A stretch of 64,000 nucleotides of DNA from NCBI GenBank assembly GCA_003024785.1, contig PUQB01000070.1:457001-521000 (forward strand), read 5' to 3'. A model generated the notes under the pieces. That model was given only the letters and a program-made list of their open reading frames with translations, was not told the DNA's origin and searched no databases. The stretch is from Selaginella tamariscina. Its lineage: Eukaryota > Streptophyta > Lycopodiopsida > Selaginellales > Selaginellaceae. Below are positions 51,409 to 63,805 of the stretch, piece after piece (the stretch's first letter is position 1; every line of letters starts with the position of its first letter). The position numbers were made by a program, and so were the translations under genes.

Positions 51409-52477
51409 TTACACCAGTCTCTTGAATGATCTTCCATGAGCAGTTTTCTTTTCCTTTTCGAGGTCGGGCTTTGCCCGGTTTAAGACCTGATAGGAAATAG
51501 CAGCAAATATGTTATTATTTATTTAACATATTGTATGATAAAAGAAGAACATTTATTTTTGTATAATTCTTACCTGAATCAGGCTTTCCACACGTCTTCT
51601 CATTCTTGTATGCATGAAAGCTTTTGAACACTGTTTTATACACACTTTAAGATTATTTAACCATGTGTATATAAACAATGCAGACCTTGACATGGTAGCT
51701 CACGTAAGCATGAAACGTAGAGAGGTTCCACACCGTTCGATCGAGCTTCTCACCCTCCACATGTCGGGGAAAAATAACTAGTTTAGAGAAAAGAATATGT
51801 GAGCCGTGTATGTGTGTGTGTGTGAAAACAAAGCATAAACATATTGCTTAGTTCATATATACATATAATATATACAATACACACATTGCAATGAATACAA
51901 GCACACACACAGAGTCGTATAAACAAAACATACCGAATGAAACAAAACCACAATTTGCATCAAGAGCAGGGCCCGAAACACCCTGAAGCTCCGATGGAGG
52001 ATTTGGAGACCATACACAAGGAGGAGCCATGTTTAAGCCGGATGTTCTCCTGGCTTCCATAAACTCCTGAATTTAGTAATGATAACAATTATAATAACAG
52101 TTACATATGTATATACTACTAAAATAGCAGTTTAATTATAATAGCAAATTAGTAAAACCTGAAGAAATGAAGTGGCAAGCACAGCATCGTTTGCATCTTT
52201 AAATCTCATTGGGAAAACAACCGTCACCTTGTCCGTCTACAGGGTCAAAACCAGAATCAGCATGCGTGCGTGGTGCGTGTGTGTAGTGTGTGTGTGTAGT
52301 TTAATATTCAACATAGGTTAAACAAAGCACACTACACAGAGAGAGAAGCATATTAAGTCAAACACTTACCACGAGTGTGTGTGTGTGTGTGTGTGTGAGT
52401 AGTTTAAGCTTAATTGCTTACTCTACACAGAATCAAGCAGTCGCATCTGTGTGTGTGTGTCTGTCTCTCTCTCTCTT

Positions 52478-52573
<96 letters not shown>

Positions 52574-52660
52574 ATTTAAGTCACACACTTAGTACGAGTG
52601 TGTGCGTGTGTATTTATGTTTCGTAAGGAGAATATGCGTGTCAAGTAAAAGAAAAGCATC

Positions 52661-52715
<55 letters not shown>

Positions 52716-53766
52716 TAGAAAACCTGGGGGACAAGGAAACAAGATTCTTTTGGACGATGCATGAGGGCTATTAATCGGTCAGCATCCGGTGAAACAGTGT
52801 TCAATGCTAAATGTTTCAGTATTTCTCTTAAAGGGGCCCCAAGCACAACAGATCTAACTGATGCAAACTTTGTCAACACATCCATATAAGCTCCTACAAA
52901 ATTATCGCTTATCATATATTAAACCATTAGTGTGTGTGTGTTTTCTGTAATATCATATTATACATATATATTACATCTACCACATAAAATACAGTTTACC
53001 TTCGTCTATTGGAAGCTTTGAAAGGTCGATACGCAATGTTAAGTTGTAACCAGTCTCTGGTGGCTCAACAACACTTGCAAAAGATCCATATGTTCCTCGA
53101 ACAGCCTCAAGGGCACCTGATAAATATATATTATTCAAACAAGTGCGTGCGTGCGAGTCCAAAATCGTTACCAAGTGGAAGATCATCCGAAAACACTGTC
53201 TCAGGTGCAGGCAATGGAAGTCCCAATGAAAGTGTAACATAAGCAGATTCCTTTGCAGCAGACTGTAATGATAATCCCAACTTAGTTAGAACATGGTATT
53301 TGGAGTATATATCCTATTGTATATATGTGGGTATATGTGTACATTTTCCTGAATATATACCCTATGTGTGTGTATGTTGTGTGTGCAGGCTACACTCTAT
53401 ATCTCTCTCTAGGATAGTTAGAAATGGTGGGTGCTTCACATTACACATTCATTTTCCTGAATATATCCTATTGTATATATGTGTGTATATGTATACATTT
53501 CCTGAATATAAATCCTGTGTGTGTGTGTGTGTGTGTGTGTATGGAGTGTAGCCTACCTGAACATGATATCGGACGTCGTTGAACTCAACAAGGTGAAAAT
53601 CTATCTCCAATGGCTTCTCCTGCTTGTTTGTGACACTGAAACACATAATATATTTATACTGCATACATAGGATATAAGAAAATCTCTCTCTATTAGAAGC
53701 TTACGTGCGAAGCCGATTAACCAGGATTTGAAGCACTGCTCGGGCTTGCTGCTGCAGTAAGATCAT
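51409..53766 (-). CDS. ARPC2: Arp2/3 complex subunit 2 (p34)
   Basis: ARPC2 is one of the two core scaffold subunits of the Arp2/3 complex, which nucleates branched actin filaments in the cytoplasm. Ten exons on the minus strand: 53705-53766, 53557-53635, 53172-53262, 53000-53116, 52724-52893, 52159-52236, 51934-52066, 51686-51777, 51574-51630, 51409-51486. Together they give 957 nt, 318 aa, the usual plant length. Diagnostic segments are the 'MILLQQQARAVLQILVNRLR' start, 'YGSFASVVEPPETGYNLTLR', 'TDKVTVVFPMRFKDANDAVL', 'VIFPRHVEGEKLD' and 'CSKAFMHTRMRRRVESLIQ'. All junctions are GT-AG with matching phases and no break. The stop of the armadillo gene is only 148 bp upstream. Introns carry long microsatellites. 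Confidence 0.95.
52448..52568. repeat. (GT)/(CT)(TA)n(GA)n microsatellite in ARPC2 intron 5
   Basis: Long compound tract, with a GA run of over 60 bp; a second GT/GA tract at 52663-52714 lies next to the exon 5 splice donor (exon 5 starts its intron at 52723). Confidence 0.9.
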
Positions 53767-53778
53767 GGCGCCCAAGAT

Positions 53779-53828
53779 CTAGGGTTTAAAACTCTGTTTT
53801 AGGGTTTTAAAACTCTGTTTTAGGGTTC
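53779..53828 (-). promoter_or_regulatory. triple telo-box upstream of ARPC2
   Basis: Three AACCCTA cores on the gene strand within 50 bp, separated by a repeated AAACAGAGTTTT spacer and ending 13 bp before the start codon. Telo-boxes are known in promoters and leaders of growth-linked plant genes; a role here is inference. Confidence 0.6.
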
Positions 53829-53913
53829 TTGATATATTGAAATGAAAATTTCAAAATATATTGTTGATACAATATTTTATTGTTTTAATAACATAAAATA
53901 AATCTACATTAAG

Positions 53914-54387
53914 TTACTTAGTATCATTGGGGACCGATGCAACCTTGTGATCTGTAATAAATCAACATAACCAAATGTTAATTAGTTTAATTTCTATTAT
54001 TAAATTAATTTCATAAGGTGATTAACGTTAAATAATTTACATAATTAAATCTTACCATTTAAAACTCCCAACAACTGGACCAGTGCATCCTGTGCAATAC
54101 TAGATATCTTATCACGATCTTTTAGAATTTGTAATATGGAAGATACCACATCACACTTTATCATTTCCAGCCTCGAAACTTCAAATGAAGCAATAGTTAA
54201 TAGAGCAGCTGCAGCCATCTAAATAAAAACAATTAAATAAATTCATTATAAACAATCATACATGTACATTGAATTTAATACGCTAAACTTCGCATAAACA
54301 CACGCACACGCACACACACACACACGAGTTGTGCAGCTTGCTTTAGAAACGTAGCTGTCTGTAGTCAAAGCTCACGCATGTGTGTGT

Positions 54388-54427
<40 letters not shown>

Positions 54428-54630
54428 CCTCAGACCAGGGAGCACCGAATTTCGAACCAACTCCAGAGGTAGTAAGCATTTCCAAAAAAATTGCTATCCC
54501 ACCTACTTGAACAAGTGCGTGTGTAAAACATAAAATATTAATGGTATACATATACACATTTTCTATAACATAGAAACACGTGGACACACAGACACATAAC
54601 ATGCATATTATACATATGTAATCTCTCTCT

Positions 54631-54689
<59 letters not shown>

Positions 54690-55452
54690 GGTATATAAGT
54701 GCAATAGCTACATCTGTACATGTATATATTCGTATTCTGACCTGCTTGGACAATTTCTTCTGTTGCAGTCGAACACTTCTCACTGAGAACAATAAGTGCC
54801 ATAAGAGCATATTCGTGAGCTACCTCAAGATTTTGGAATATTCCAGAATCAGGTGGAGAAGATTCACCACGAATAAGTTGTACCAAAAGAGGAACACCTC
54901 TATAAGAACAATTTCATCTGCTTGCTCCTTTCCTGAGAGTGCAAAATAGAGTATTACTGCAGTTGCATTCTCGCGTAAACACATCTGCAGTTTGAACATC
55001 TCTCTAAATATCTTTGCATGTTGTTGGTGGTAATAACAGCTCATACACGAACTAAAGCATATAATTAATGATTAGTACACATAATATAGATATCCTACAC
55101 AATATATTTCAATTATGTAAACCTTAAACCTCCTATACGCATACAGTATATCCATGTATGTACACATATATAACGAAATACATACCTCATAACATGCTGC
55201 CGATGGTAATAACAATCAATATCTTTTTCATATTTTCCAGGATCAACGGACAGGATCTTCAATGCCGTAGAAAGCTCATGTTTGTTTAACTCTAACTTCT
55301 TATGTTTTGCACCGTAGTTTGCAATACAAGACATTGCCAACACTCTTGTTGTCAAACCATATTTCTCTGTCACAAGTCTGTCACGTAAACTTCTTAAGTA
55401 GTACCCACACATACACGTCTGTATTGTGCAATCTTATGCATATGCATAGATA

Positions 55453-55510
<58 letters not shown>

Positions 55511-56715
55511 GCAGGGACGCACGCACACACGCACTCACGCACCTCATGAGTGTAGAGACAAGCTGCCTCTCTGAGACACAATCGGCAAGAGAGGTTCCAA
55601 ATATAATCCTGATAAACACATCTGCTAAACCGGGCACCGGATAAGAACTCTCAAGAAGCGATAGAAGCAAATTAACTCCCTCCCGCGTCACATCTTCAAT
55701 GCCCTCATGTGAAAAATTCTTCAAGCTCACAAAATGCATACTCTTCTGAAGCCTTGTCCTACATACATGTGTGTGCGTGCGCGTGTGTTTTCAATGCATG
55801 ACCATCGTGTTATACATGAATGTATTATATAATCATATATTACCTTAGTTAGATTGAGGAGGGCCAAAATGTGCTCGAAAGAAAGTGTTTGGCTGGAAAC
55901 CATAACTCGTAATCCACCTAAACCAGCCCTTCTTGCATGCACATCGTCACTACTTAGTAAAAGTGCGACTTGTGCAAATGCATTCTCAACTCCTGATGCA
56001 AATAATTAGCTTTTGTCAATGTACGTATGTAATATACATATACACAAGCATACATACATACACACAAAGTACATATTTATATATGCACACCCATATATAC
56101 ACAAGGTACGTACCTGTATGTGTAAAACAAATATACATGTATACATATACTCACCATTTGTGAATTCTTTTGGTTCGGAGAGGTGAAACGTGGCAAAAGC
56201 AGCAGCAGCTTGAATCCTCGTTTTAATCACGTTATCAGTCACTAAACAAGTAGATTTAGCCATGTTTACCAGAGCTTTAACTCCCCCACTTCGTAAAACT
56301 AAGCCACGATTAGGGGGATGAAATGAGACAAGGCCCGCAACGGCGGCTGCAGCTAGTTCCCTCGTAACCACGGAATGATTATCACTAATCATGTTTAGTA
56401 GAGCCTGTAATGCACCCGCCTCCGCTGCAAGTGTTTTAACTTCGTACCCCCCTTGTGAAGAGAGAATTATAAGTGACACTGCTGCGAACTCCTTTGCACC
56501 AGGGTTTCGAACCGAGAGTGCGTTAACTATGGTCTTCACACCTTCATGAAGCCTCACTTTATCATTTTCTGTAATACACAACCTCGTGAACACACACATA
56601 TACACATTTTATATTATCAAAAGCAGAGACAGATTATCACAATAGAAAAGCTCTCTCTAACTAATATATGAACACACATACATAAATATACATGTCTCTC
56701 TCTCTCTCTCTCTCC

Positions 56716-56791
<76 letters not shown>

Positions 56792-56860
56792 ATGTGTGTG
56801 CATATACATAAATATGTATATACATATATAGAGAATACCTTGAGCTTTTGTTGAAGACAT
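53914..56860 (-). CDS. armadillo-repeat protein (one frameshift in exon 6)
   Basis: Nine exons: 56839-56860, 56155-56568, 55844-55992, 55543-55745, 55186-55392, 54742-55003, 54429-54502, 54056-54218, 53914-53951, modelling about 510 aa. ARM/HEAT-type helices recur ('FAAVSLIILSSQGGYEVKTL', 'ALLNMISDNHSVVTRELAAA', 'EYALMALIVLSEKCSTATEE', 'MAAAALLTIASFEVSRL'). The family beyond ARM is not clear. In exon 6, 'DEIVLIE' and 'GVPLLVQLIRGE' lie in different frames with no room for an intron (near 54903), a net one-base loss where an 'EAGG' loop is expected. Either the gene is recently damaged or the base is an assembly error; everything else is intact. The exon 6 acceptor is uncertain because a near copy of the exon 5 end lies just upstream. 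Confidence 0.75.
54382..54427. repeat. GT/GA microsatellite in ARM gene intron 7
   Basis: Directly next to the exon 7 donor; on the gene strand the intron opens GTCTCTCTC and runs into CA repeats. Confidence 0.85.
54633..54687. repeat. (CA)n microsatellite in ARM gene intron 6
   Basis: About 55 bp of almost pure CA within about 110 bp of the exon 6 donor. Confidence 0.9.
55454..55511. repeat. (TC)n(AC)n microsatellite in ARM gene intron 4
   Basis: On the gene strand this is GT repeats then GA repeats, starting about 30 bp from the exon 4 donor. Confidence 0.9.
56695..56790. repeat. (TC)n(TA)n(GA)n palindromic microsatellite in ARM gene intron 1
   Basis: The CT arm, TA centre and GA arm together are self-complementary, able to form a long hairpin in the first intron. 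Confidence 0.9.
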
Positions 56861-57189
56861 GTTGTGCCTCTTGGGTTGATTTAAAATATTCCCGTGGCCC
56901 TGAAATTAAGTAATTAACTTTGTTGTGTTAATTAAATAGTAACGTAAATTTATCTGTATGTATTTGAATATTATGCTATTATATATATATAATGTTTAAA
57001 TATACATTTTATAATGTTAAATTTCAATGTATATTCCCAATTACAATTAACCGGATTCAATCACCTTAATGCAGCAGCTCCAACGCAAGACCTAAAATAA
57101 AGTCAGCCCTAACTTGCTCTGTTTTCATATTAGAAGGGCAGTTAAGGGTAATTAAATAAAGAAAGTTTAGGGTTTATGTGGGGATAACA
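56861..57189. promoter_or_regulatory. divergent promoter region between the ARM gene and RPP30
   Basis: 329 bp separate two start codons on opposite strands. A telo-box, TTTAGGGTTTA, is at 57166-57176, 14 bp before the RPP30 start. The inner half is AT-rich. The RPP30-side 60 bp are also kept at the deleted RPP30-like copy (to about 28860). Confidence 0.55.
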
Positions 57190-57531
57190 ATGTTCTTGGA
57201 TTTGAACATATGCGATGAAGGAGGTGCGAGGGATCACAACAGGCGGGAATGCGTGGCAATGTGTATGCAGCTGGGATACACGGGCGTGGCTACAGCACAC
57301 ACTGTGAGCGGCGTGATGCAGGAGTCAGACAAGTGCAGGATACAGCCATTGAAGCTCGATGCAATCCTCTGTGCTTCTCCCGAGGTACATAAATCTGCCC
57401 TTCTGCATCGTCGCCTGCTCAATGTACCGCCCAATTCCCCCTTCAGGCAGTACACTCGCATCACAGTTGTTGTAGATGATCAGGTACACACATATACCCA
57501 TTGATTCGTATATAACAAACAAATACCTGTA

Positions 57532-57590
<59 letters not shown>

Positions 57591-58175
57591 CATGTGTGTG
57601 TGTGTGTGTGTGTGCATATATAAAATATATACTCATATAAAGGTCTTTGTTAATGCATGGATGGTTATATGCACATATACATAGCATAAGCACCCAACGC
57701 ACAACATATGTATATATGTATAGGTGCAAGCAGCTTCGTTAATTTCGGCAAATCCGGTTCTTCAGACATATGACATTGTCGCTGTTCAGCCCATGAGTCA
57801 GAAAATGTTTGCTCAAGCCTGCACTCAGATGGAGGTAAAACTGCCGTTGATTAATATAATATAGCATAATGATGTATATATTAAGATAATATAACACACA
57901 TACGTGTATAAATGTGTGTATTAAGCCTATGCTTGCAGGTTGATGTTATCAGCATGAACATGTGTCAGAAAATGCCATTCAGGATAAAGTCCACTTCCCT
58001 GATTAAAGCTGCGATTGAGGTAATTTTATGTTATTATCATGTACATTGATAAAGTTACTGCATACTTGTTTACAGAGGGGCATCTATTTTGAGATCATCT
58101 ATGGACCTGCTTTATCCGACACCAAGGCAAGAAAAGAACTATTTGCAAACACGCAGGTACATCTCTCTCTCTCTC

Positions 58176-58263
<88 letters not shown>

Positions 58264-58272
58264 ATATATATA

Positions 58273-58307
<35 letters not shown>

Positions 58308-58849
58308 AAGCTTAGTGTTACTTATCCTACTGTCTTATAGATGTTAGTGACTGCATCTCGTGGGCGTAATATTATTTTAAGCAGTGGAGCAAGACAAGCT
58401 TTTGAAATAAGAGGACCTAACGACGTTGCAAATATGTCAACATTGTTTGGTTTAACAATGGAGCAAGCAAAGGGTGCAATCTCAAAAAACTGCAAGTAAG
58501 CTTCTATTACCATTAATATATGATATTATATTTATTAATGTGTATCATTGAACTTCTCATATTGAAGTATACCGTTGTTAAATTATGTTCTAGTATAACA
58601 CCATGTTTTCATCTGAGTGTGTTAATGCACTTGCTTCATACGTGATAAACATGTACTTATTTGGATATTTTCAGTTCAGTTCTGTTGCGTGGTTATGCAA
58701 GAAGGAACACATACAAGGCAGCGATTGCTATAGATAATTCACAAGCAGAGTTTGAAGTGCCCACAGCTTGGGATCCCCTCTCCACACCAATGAATACGTG
58801 CTTCCTGACAAGGATTTATCAACTCTTAACACAATCTCAGAAACAATAG
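57190..58849 (+). CDS. RPP30: RNase P/MRP protein subunit p30 (C-terminal tail frameshifted)
   Basis: RPP30/Rpp1 is a protein subunit of nuclear RNase P and RNase MRP, in tRNA 5' maturation and rRNA processing, with a TIM-barrel fold. Exons: 57190-57483, 57724-57834, 57939-58019, 58076-58156, 58341-58495, 58675-58849, 298 aa. Key segments are 'MFLDLNICD', 'LGYTGVATAHTVSG', 'TYDIVAVQPMSQKMFAQAC', 'RGIYFEIIYGPALSD', 'IILSSGARQAFEIRGPNDVA' and 'SVLLRGYARRNTYKAAI'. I start at ATG 57190 because it matches the family N-terminus. In exon 6 one base is missing near 58791 relative to the partial copy at 27508; the frame then ends early, at 58849, instead of 58956 with a Lys/Arg-rich tail ('PIRKRKSTEAAEPVRKSKRR'). 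The conserved core is intact. Confidence 0.92.
57533..57615. repeat. (AC)n(AT)n(GT)n palindromic microsatellite in RPP30 intron 1
   Basis: Compound self-complementary tract, about 50 bp after the exon 1 donor. Confidence 0.9.
58160..58305. repeat. (CT)n(AT)n(GT)n microsatellite in RPP30 intron 4
   Basis: Begins within 5 bp of the exon 4 donor (58157) and fills most of the intron. Confidence 0.9.
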
Positions 58850-58956
58850 TACCTGTACGGCAGACGAAGAGTGAACCGATACGAAAGAGGAAGAGTACGG
58901 AAGCTGCAGAACCGGTACGGAAGAGTAAAAGAAGAACAATTCATAGTCCTGTTTAG

Positions 58957-60300
58957 CTTAAAATATGATTTACATATGTAACAGCTTTATGATATAACTA
59001 GGAATTTGATTTACGGGGAATTTAAATGGCATTATGTGTTCAAAATTTATAAAACAAATAAGTTTATTTAATTAATTCATTAAACTTGCACATATTTACC
59101 AAATAAATTAATAAATTGCTTTCCAAAATCACAGCTGGAGTTTTAACATGATCTCAACCGTTATCTATGTGTAACGTATGTTTACATTTATTAGGATTAT
59201 AATTAAATTTATAATTCTAAATAAATTTTTCATTACAAAGTATATTTATGTGTGTGTGTGTGTTTGCGTAATATTTAAACTATAAAAAAGATGGATACAT
59301 AGACTAATAATTCATTAAATACATGTTAAATTATAAAGTTTACATGTGAAAATGTATGTAGTAGCAAAAGGAACATCCATGAAACGCTAATGAGTATTTT
59401 TATTCCCTTATTCCATATATTTAAGTGCTTCACATACATAAGTTATGTTTTTTTTGAGTCCAAAATGTCATTTAATTATATTGTTGTTTTAAAATAAATT
59501 CTTAATTATTATTTATATTTATTATTTATATGAACAATAACAAAATGTTAAATGTGTTATTTAAATGTCTAAGTATACATATAAATATGTTTTATGTATC
59601 AAGTAATAATCTCAAATATTAAATTTATTTTACTAAAATATTAGTACATTACAATTGTTTTTAATTAAAAAAGGAAATATAAAGAGTTAAAAACACTTAA
59701 CACTAATATATAGACTCTTTTGCTGTGTTAAAATATTATATCATTTATGATTAATACTTCTCTCATTTTAATTTCATATTTTTTTTAATATATTTGAATA
59801 TGAGATAAAATGATATGTATTCATAAGAAATAAACATATAACACTATGTTTAAAGTTATATTAATCGTTTAAAATGAAATAGTTAAGTTGAAAAGTTATA
59901 TAATTATATTTATACTATGTGGAATTTATGAAAATAATCAATTGGTGTTAATTAATGTTTTTGATTTGTTTGAAAGTGTTAAAAGAGATGATAAAACATA
60001 TAAATAAAGTAAGAGCATGTTATCAAAGTAATAAGAAGTAGAAAATAAAAATAAATTATATTATTTAATTAAAAAAATTAATTATAATAGAATTTTTTGA
60101 TGAATTTTTATTTAATGATTGTTCAGTTATTTATGTAAGATTTGAGAATATTAAAGATATGTTAATGTTGTGTTATGTGTCATTGAAAATTATAAGTATT
60201 ATTGAAACTTTATTAAACAATGTGACTAATGAAAATTCATTTGAATTTGTTAATTTTATGAACTTAAGAAATAATTGTTGTTTAAATAATGTGGTTAGTG
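58957..60300. other. RPP30 downstream flank, duplicated at 26166-27507
   Basis: AT-rich, no gene seen. Inverted similarity to the flank of the deleted RPP30-like copy ends near 60295. Confidence 0.6.
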
Positions 60301-62690
60301 AAACTTCATTTTAATTAATTAATTTTTTAAAATTAGAAAATAATTATTACATAATCAACATTTTTTAGTGTCTTTTAGTGACTTTAAAATTGAACGAATA
60401 ATAGCATTTTATTATAAAATAAACAATAATTGTAAAGTGTAATTCCATAATGAAAAGTTCAAGGTTAATTTTATTAAATAGCTTAAATAATTATTTTTGT
60501 GATAAATTTTAAGTCTCATCACTTTAACACATGCATAAACAATTAAGAATATAAATATTATGAAATACATTTTATATTTCAATTCTTTTAATAATATTTT
60601 CACTATTGCCATAAAATTATTCATTATTATTAAATTTTAAAAAAGATAATTAATTTATTTATCTAATTCTAATCATGGTTAATGGATAAAGATAGTTATA
60701 AAATTTCAGGGTTACAGCGAATTGAGCAAGTCCTTATGCGAGTGCTTAGTAACAATTTAAGAATGGGCCCATGCTACAACCGTCATCAGCGAGGAGAGAG
60801 GGACAAATGCCAGCCTTAAAGAAAAGTAACCACTTTTGAAATGGAGTCTAGACTCTCAATTTGTTGAGGTTGTTATATCATGATTAATATGCTTTTCTAA
60901 AAAAAAAACAAAAAACATATGTTGAAAAAGTAAATAAAGATACATTTGTAACGTGATTAAGGACGAGTGTAAGATTTTACATTCTTTGTCAACATATACT
61001 CCTTAATTTTAATGTTACTTAATCTTATATATAAGAATTAATATGCATATTTAAACATATTTATGCTAACACATAAGCACACAACTTTATAATTTAATAA
61101 AATATTATTCGTGTTTAATACTTACTTACAATTGCCATCAACAAACTTAATTAAGTTCAGAAAGTCTTAACTATGTTTAAATTTTCTTTTATCAAAAAGT
61201 AAATCTTAAAAATAACTTTACAAACATCAAATGTGTACCATAACCTTTACTTTTCATTTGGTTACATTATTTAATGGGTGTCTTCAACTTGTCTTGAGTT
61301 ATTTAGCAACATTAATTAAATTTATGTAAAAAATTAATCTTTTGACACTAATTACTTATGCACGCATTATAACTTGAATACTTATTATCGACTATTTACC
61401 CAATCCTTGTTCTTTTGGATTATTTTATTTTTCTCTTATTTGTAGCCTTTGTTGTATAGAAAATTTAATCAAAAGAACATTAAATTATTAAGAAATTGAT
61501 TTATGAAAATGCACCCTTTCTTATTTCATATTTCTCTTTAAAGTTTGTATAGTCTAACCAACAACTATTAAAATTTATTCATGTTACTCTTTTGTTCATA
61601 TGGTTTATTTTAAATTTAAAATTTTTTAAGCCAAGGTGATTTTATTGTTCGTTTCACATTCTTTAGCTACTTATTATTTTTTTAAACATTATGAATTCAT
61701 ATTTTATTATGTTCTTAAAGAAGTAACTTTTCCACAACAATTTATTTGGACTCAATCTTCACTATTGATAAGCAAACAACTACATTATAATGTTAAAACT
61801 AAAGCAAGGAAAAGCTCTCATTTCTTTTTAAACCCTTATAATAGATCAGGAACATTTAATATAATAATAAAATGTAAAAGGGATTGACCAACATCATTTA
61901 TGTACCAAGATTCTATATAATATATATTATATTTACCTAAATGCGGGAATGCATGGTAACTATATTAATATTATACAATTATTAATAAATATTAATTAAA
62001 TAATAATAATTATTAATTAGGACTATAGAAAATCTCATTTTTGTTTATTATGTATTACAAATCATATAGTTTAAAACACAAAGACAGTGTACTATGTGCT
62101 AGCCAAAAAAGATGTTAAATAGGATGTATAGGCCATACCGATGACATATCCGTATATCTATAGCATGTTATAGATATATTTTAAGTGGCATTCAAATAAA
62201 CAAGATTTATAAGCCTACCAAATAAATTAATAAATTTAATTTATCATCGTTCTTAAGTTGTTTATCGTGCTGAGGTGGAGCTTTAACATGATCTCAATTG
62301 TTGCATGTTTATATCTATGATGTGTAATGTACGTTTACATTATAATTACGATTAATCTTACATAATTTTTTATATTTATGAAAACATACAATTTAAAACA
62401 CATACATAGGGTACATGTGGGAAAATTGTAGTATGTGCTAGCCAAAAAGAAAGAGAGAGATGTTAAGTGTGTTTACATATATAGTTTAATAAAAAAGAAT
62501 GTTAAACAGGATGCATAAACTAATAATTCACTAAACATTATTATTCGATTACATGTGAGACTCCGTCTCTTTAGGTTTACTGGCGAATTACTAGTGAACT
62601 CGAATAAATAAATGAATAAATGAATAATGTAACAAATAATTAAAATTCCACTAAAAATTGAATCAAGTACCCTCCGGTACCATACTCACA
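60301..62690. other. AT-rich intergenic DNA with a small GC-richer island
   Basis: No gene recognised. The segment at about 60705-60880 is clearly richer in GC than its surroundings ('GGGTTACAGCGAATTGAGCA', 'CATCAGCGAGGAGAGAGGGA'), but I see no open frame or RNA fold that I can name. Confidence 0.4.
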
Positions 62691-62714
62691 CCAAATAAAA
62701 CACACAGATAGAAC

Positions 62715-63805
62715 ACTATTCCGCCCCAGCCACCAACTGCAATACTTCAAGTTTTGCTAACTCTAACAACCTGGTTGAACTTGCAGGAGAGAGCCTCGGT
62801 ATTCATATACAATTCACTTCCATAGCAGTGCTTGTCGTGAGATCCGTGAGCTGGTTTATGGACATCGCGCCATAGTTGATGTGTGGGACTAGTTGCTGTC
62901 TCTCCTGCGCGTTTGCAAGGGTCCCATTTGCCCACAAGATCATTAGCATCAATCCCATAGTTTCTCGCAAAATGATTAAATGCATCTTCCACGGACATAC
63001 CACTTCACATACACACACGATGAGTCAAAACACACACACACACACACGGTACCTTGGGATTTCAACATTGAAGTGCTGAAGATAGACCAATTTAGCTCTA
63101 TCTAATGGAGCGAACCAGGTTGTTCAATGGTAAACGATTAAGACACATCACAGCGAATTTGATGTCCATGGGGCGACTGCAAATCTCCTGCACTGCTGCT
63201 CTCAGGCAAGTTTCCGATGCATACTTACCTGCCACTATAACCACTTGCAGCAAATCAACTTGGCTCACAGCATGGAGTACTCCAAAGTAAAGGAAGTGCA
63301 GAAACACCATGGTAGCACGTGCCTCTGTAAGTAGTATAGTTGTTAAAAACTTGTATTCACGTGTGTGTTTGTTTCTAACAAGATACCTAAATCACTTTTG
63401 ACATGCAGCTTAACTTCCTTCTTCCCTGATTCTCTCATTTCACGTTCAAAAGCCTATTTACATCACATGTTAGATATATCAACAAATTGTGCACACACAC
63501 ATCTCTCTCTTACACACACCACATCTCTCTCTCACACACACACAACAAAGACAAAGACAGATTGTTGAAATAGTTACGCACGCAATCACCCATGACCCCT
63601 CTCTAGGGGACACACACACACACACACACAGCAAAAAGAAATAACATATACACAGTCAGGATCAACAGTACGCAACACAGATAACCTTCTTGAAGAAGTC
63701 GCTTTTGCAGGACAGACAAGACGAGCTTACAAGGACTTTGATGCAACGCTCACCCTTGATCAAGTAAACAACCGCATCCGAATGCCGTGAATGAAAGGAT
63801 TCCAT
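62715..63805 (-). pseudogene. BTB/POZ-BACK protein gene (POB1/LRB-like), damaged
   Basis: BTB-BACK proteins of this kind are substrate adaptors of CUL3 ubiquitin ligases. Exons on the minus strand: 63686-63805 ('MESFHSRHSDAVVYLIKGER'), 63387-63453 ('AFEREMRESGKKEVKLHV'), 63053-63324 ('ARATMVFLHFLYFGVLHAVS', then 'VAGKYASETCLRAAVQEICS') and a last exon at about 62715-62995 ('SVEDAFNHFARNYGI', BACK-like). The order and 'MRESxxxxVxLxV' motif match plant POB1/LRB-type BTB domains as I know them. The frame breaks after 'LPLNNLV' (near 63110), where a +1 shift would continue 'PLDRAKLVYLQHFNVEIP'. The last exon also shifts frame before the end. Short and broken, so probably a pseudogene. Confidence 0.6.

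Noticed and set aside
52377-52626. Open frames rich in Glu/Arg or Val/Cys
   Set aside because: They translate GA and GT microsatellites inside ARPC2 introns.
57178-57504. Start of RPP30 at 57178
   Set aside because: That codon is GTG; the ATG at 57190 fits the family N-terminus and the partial copy.
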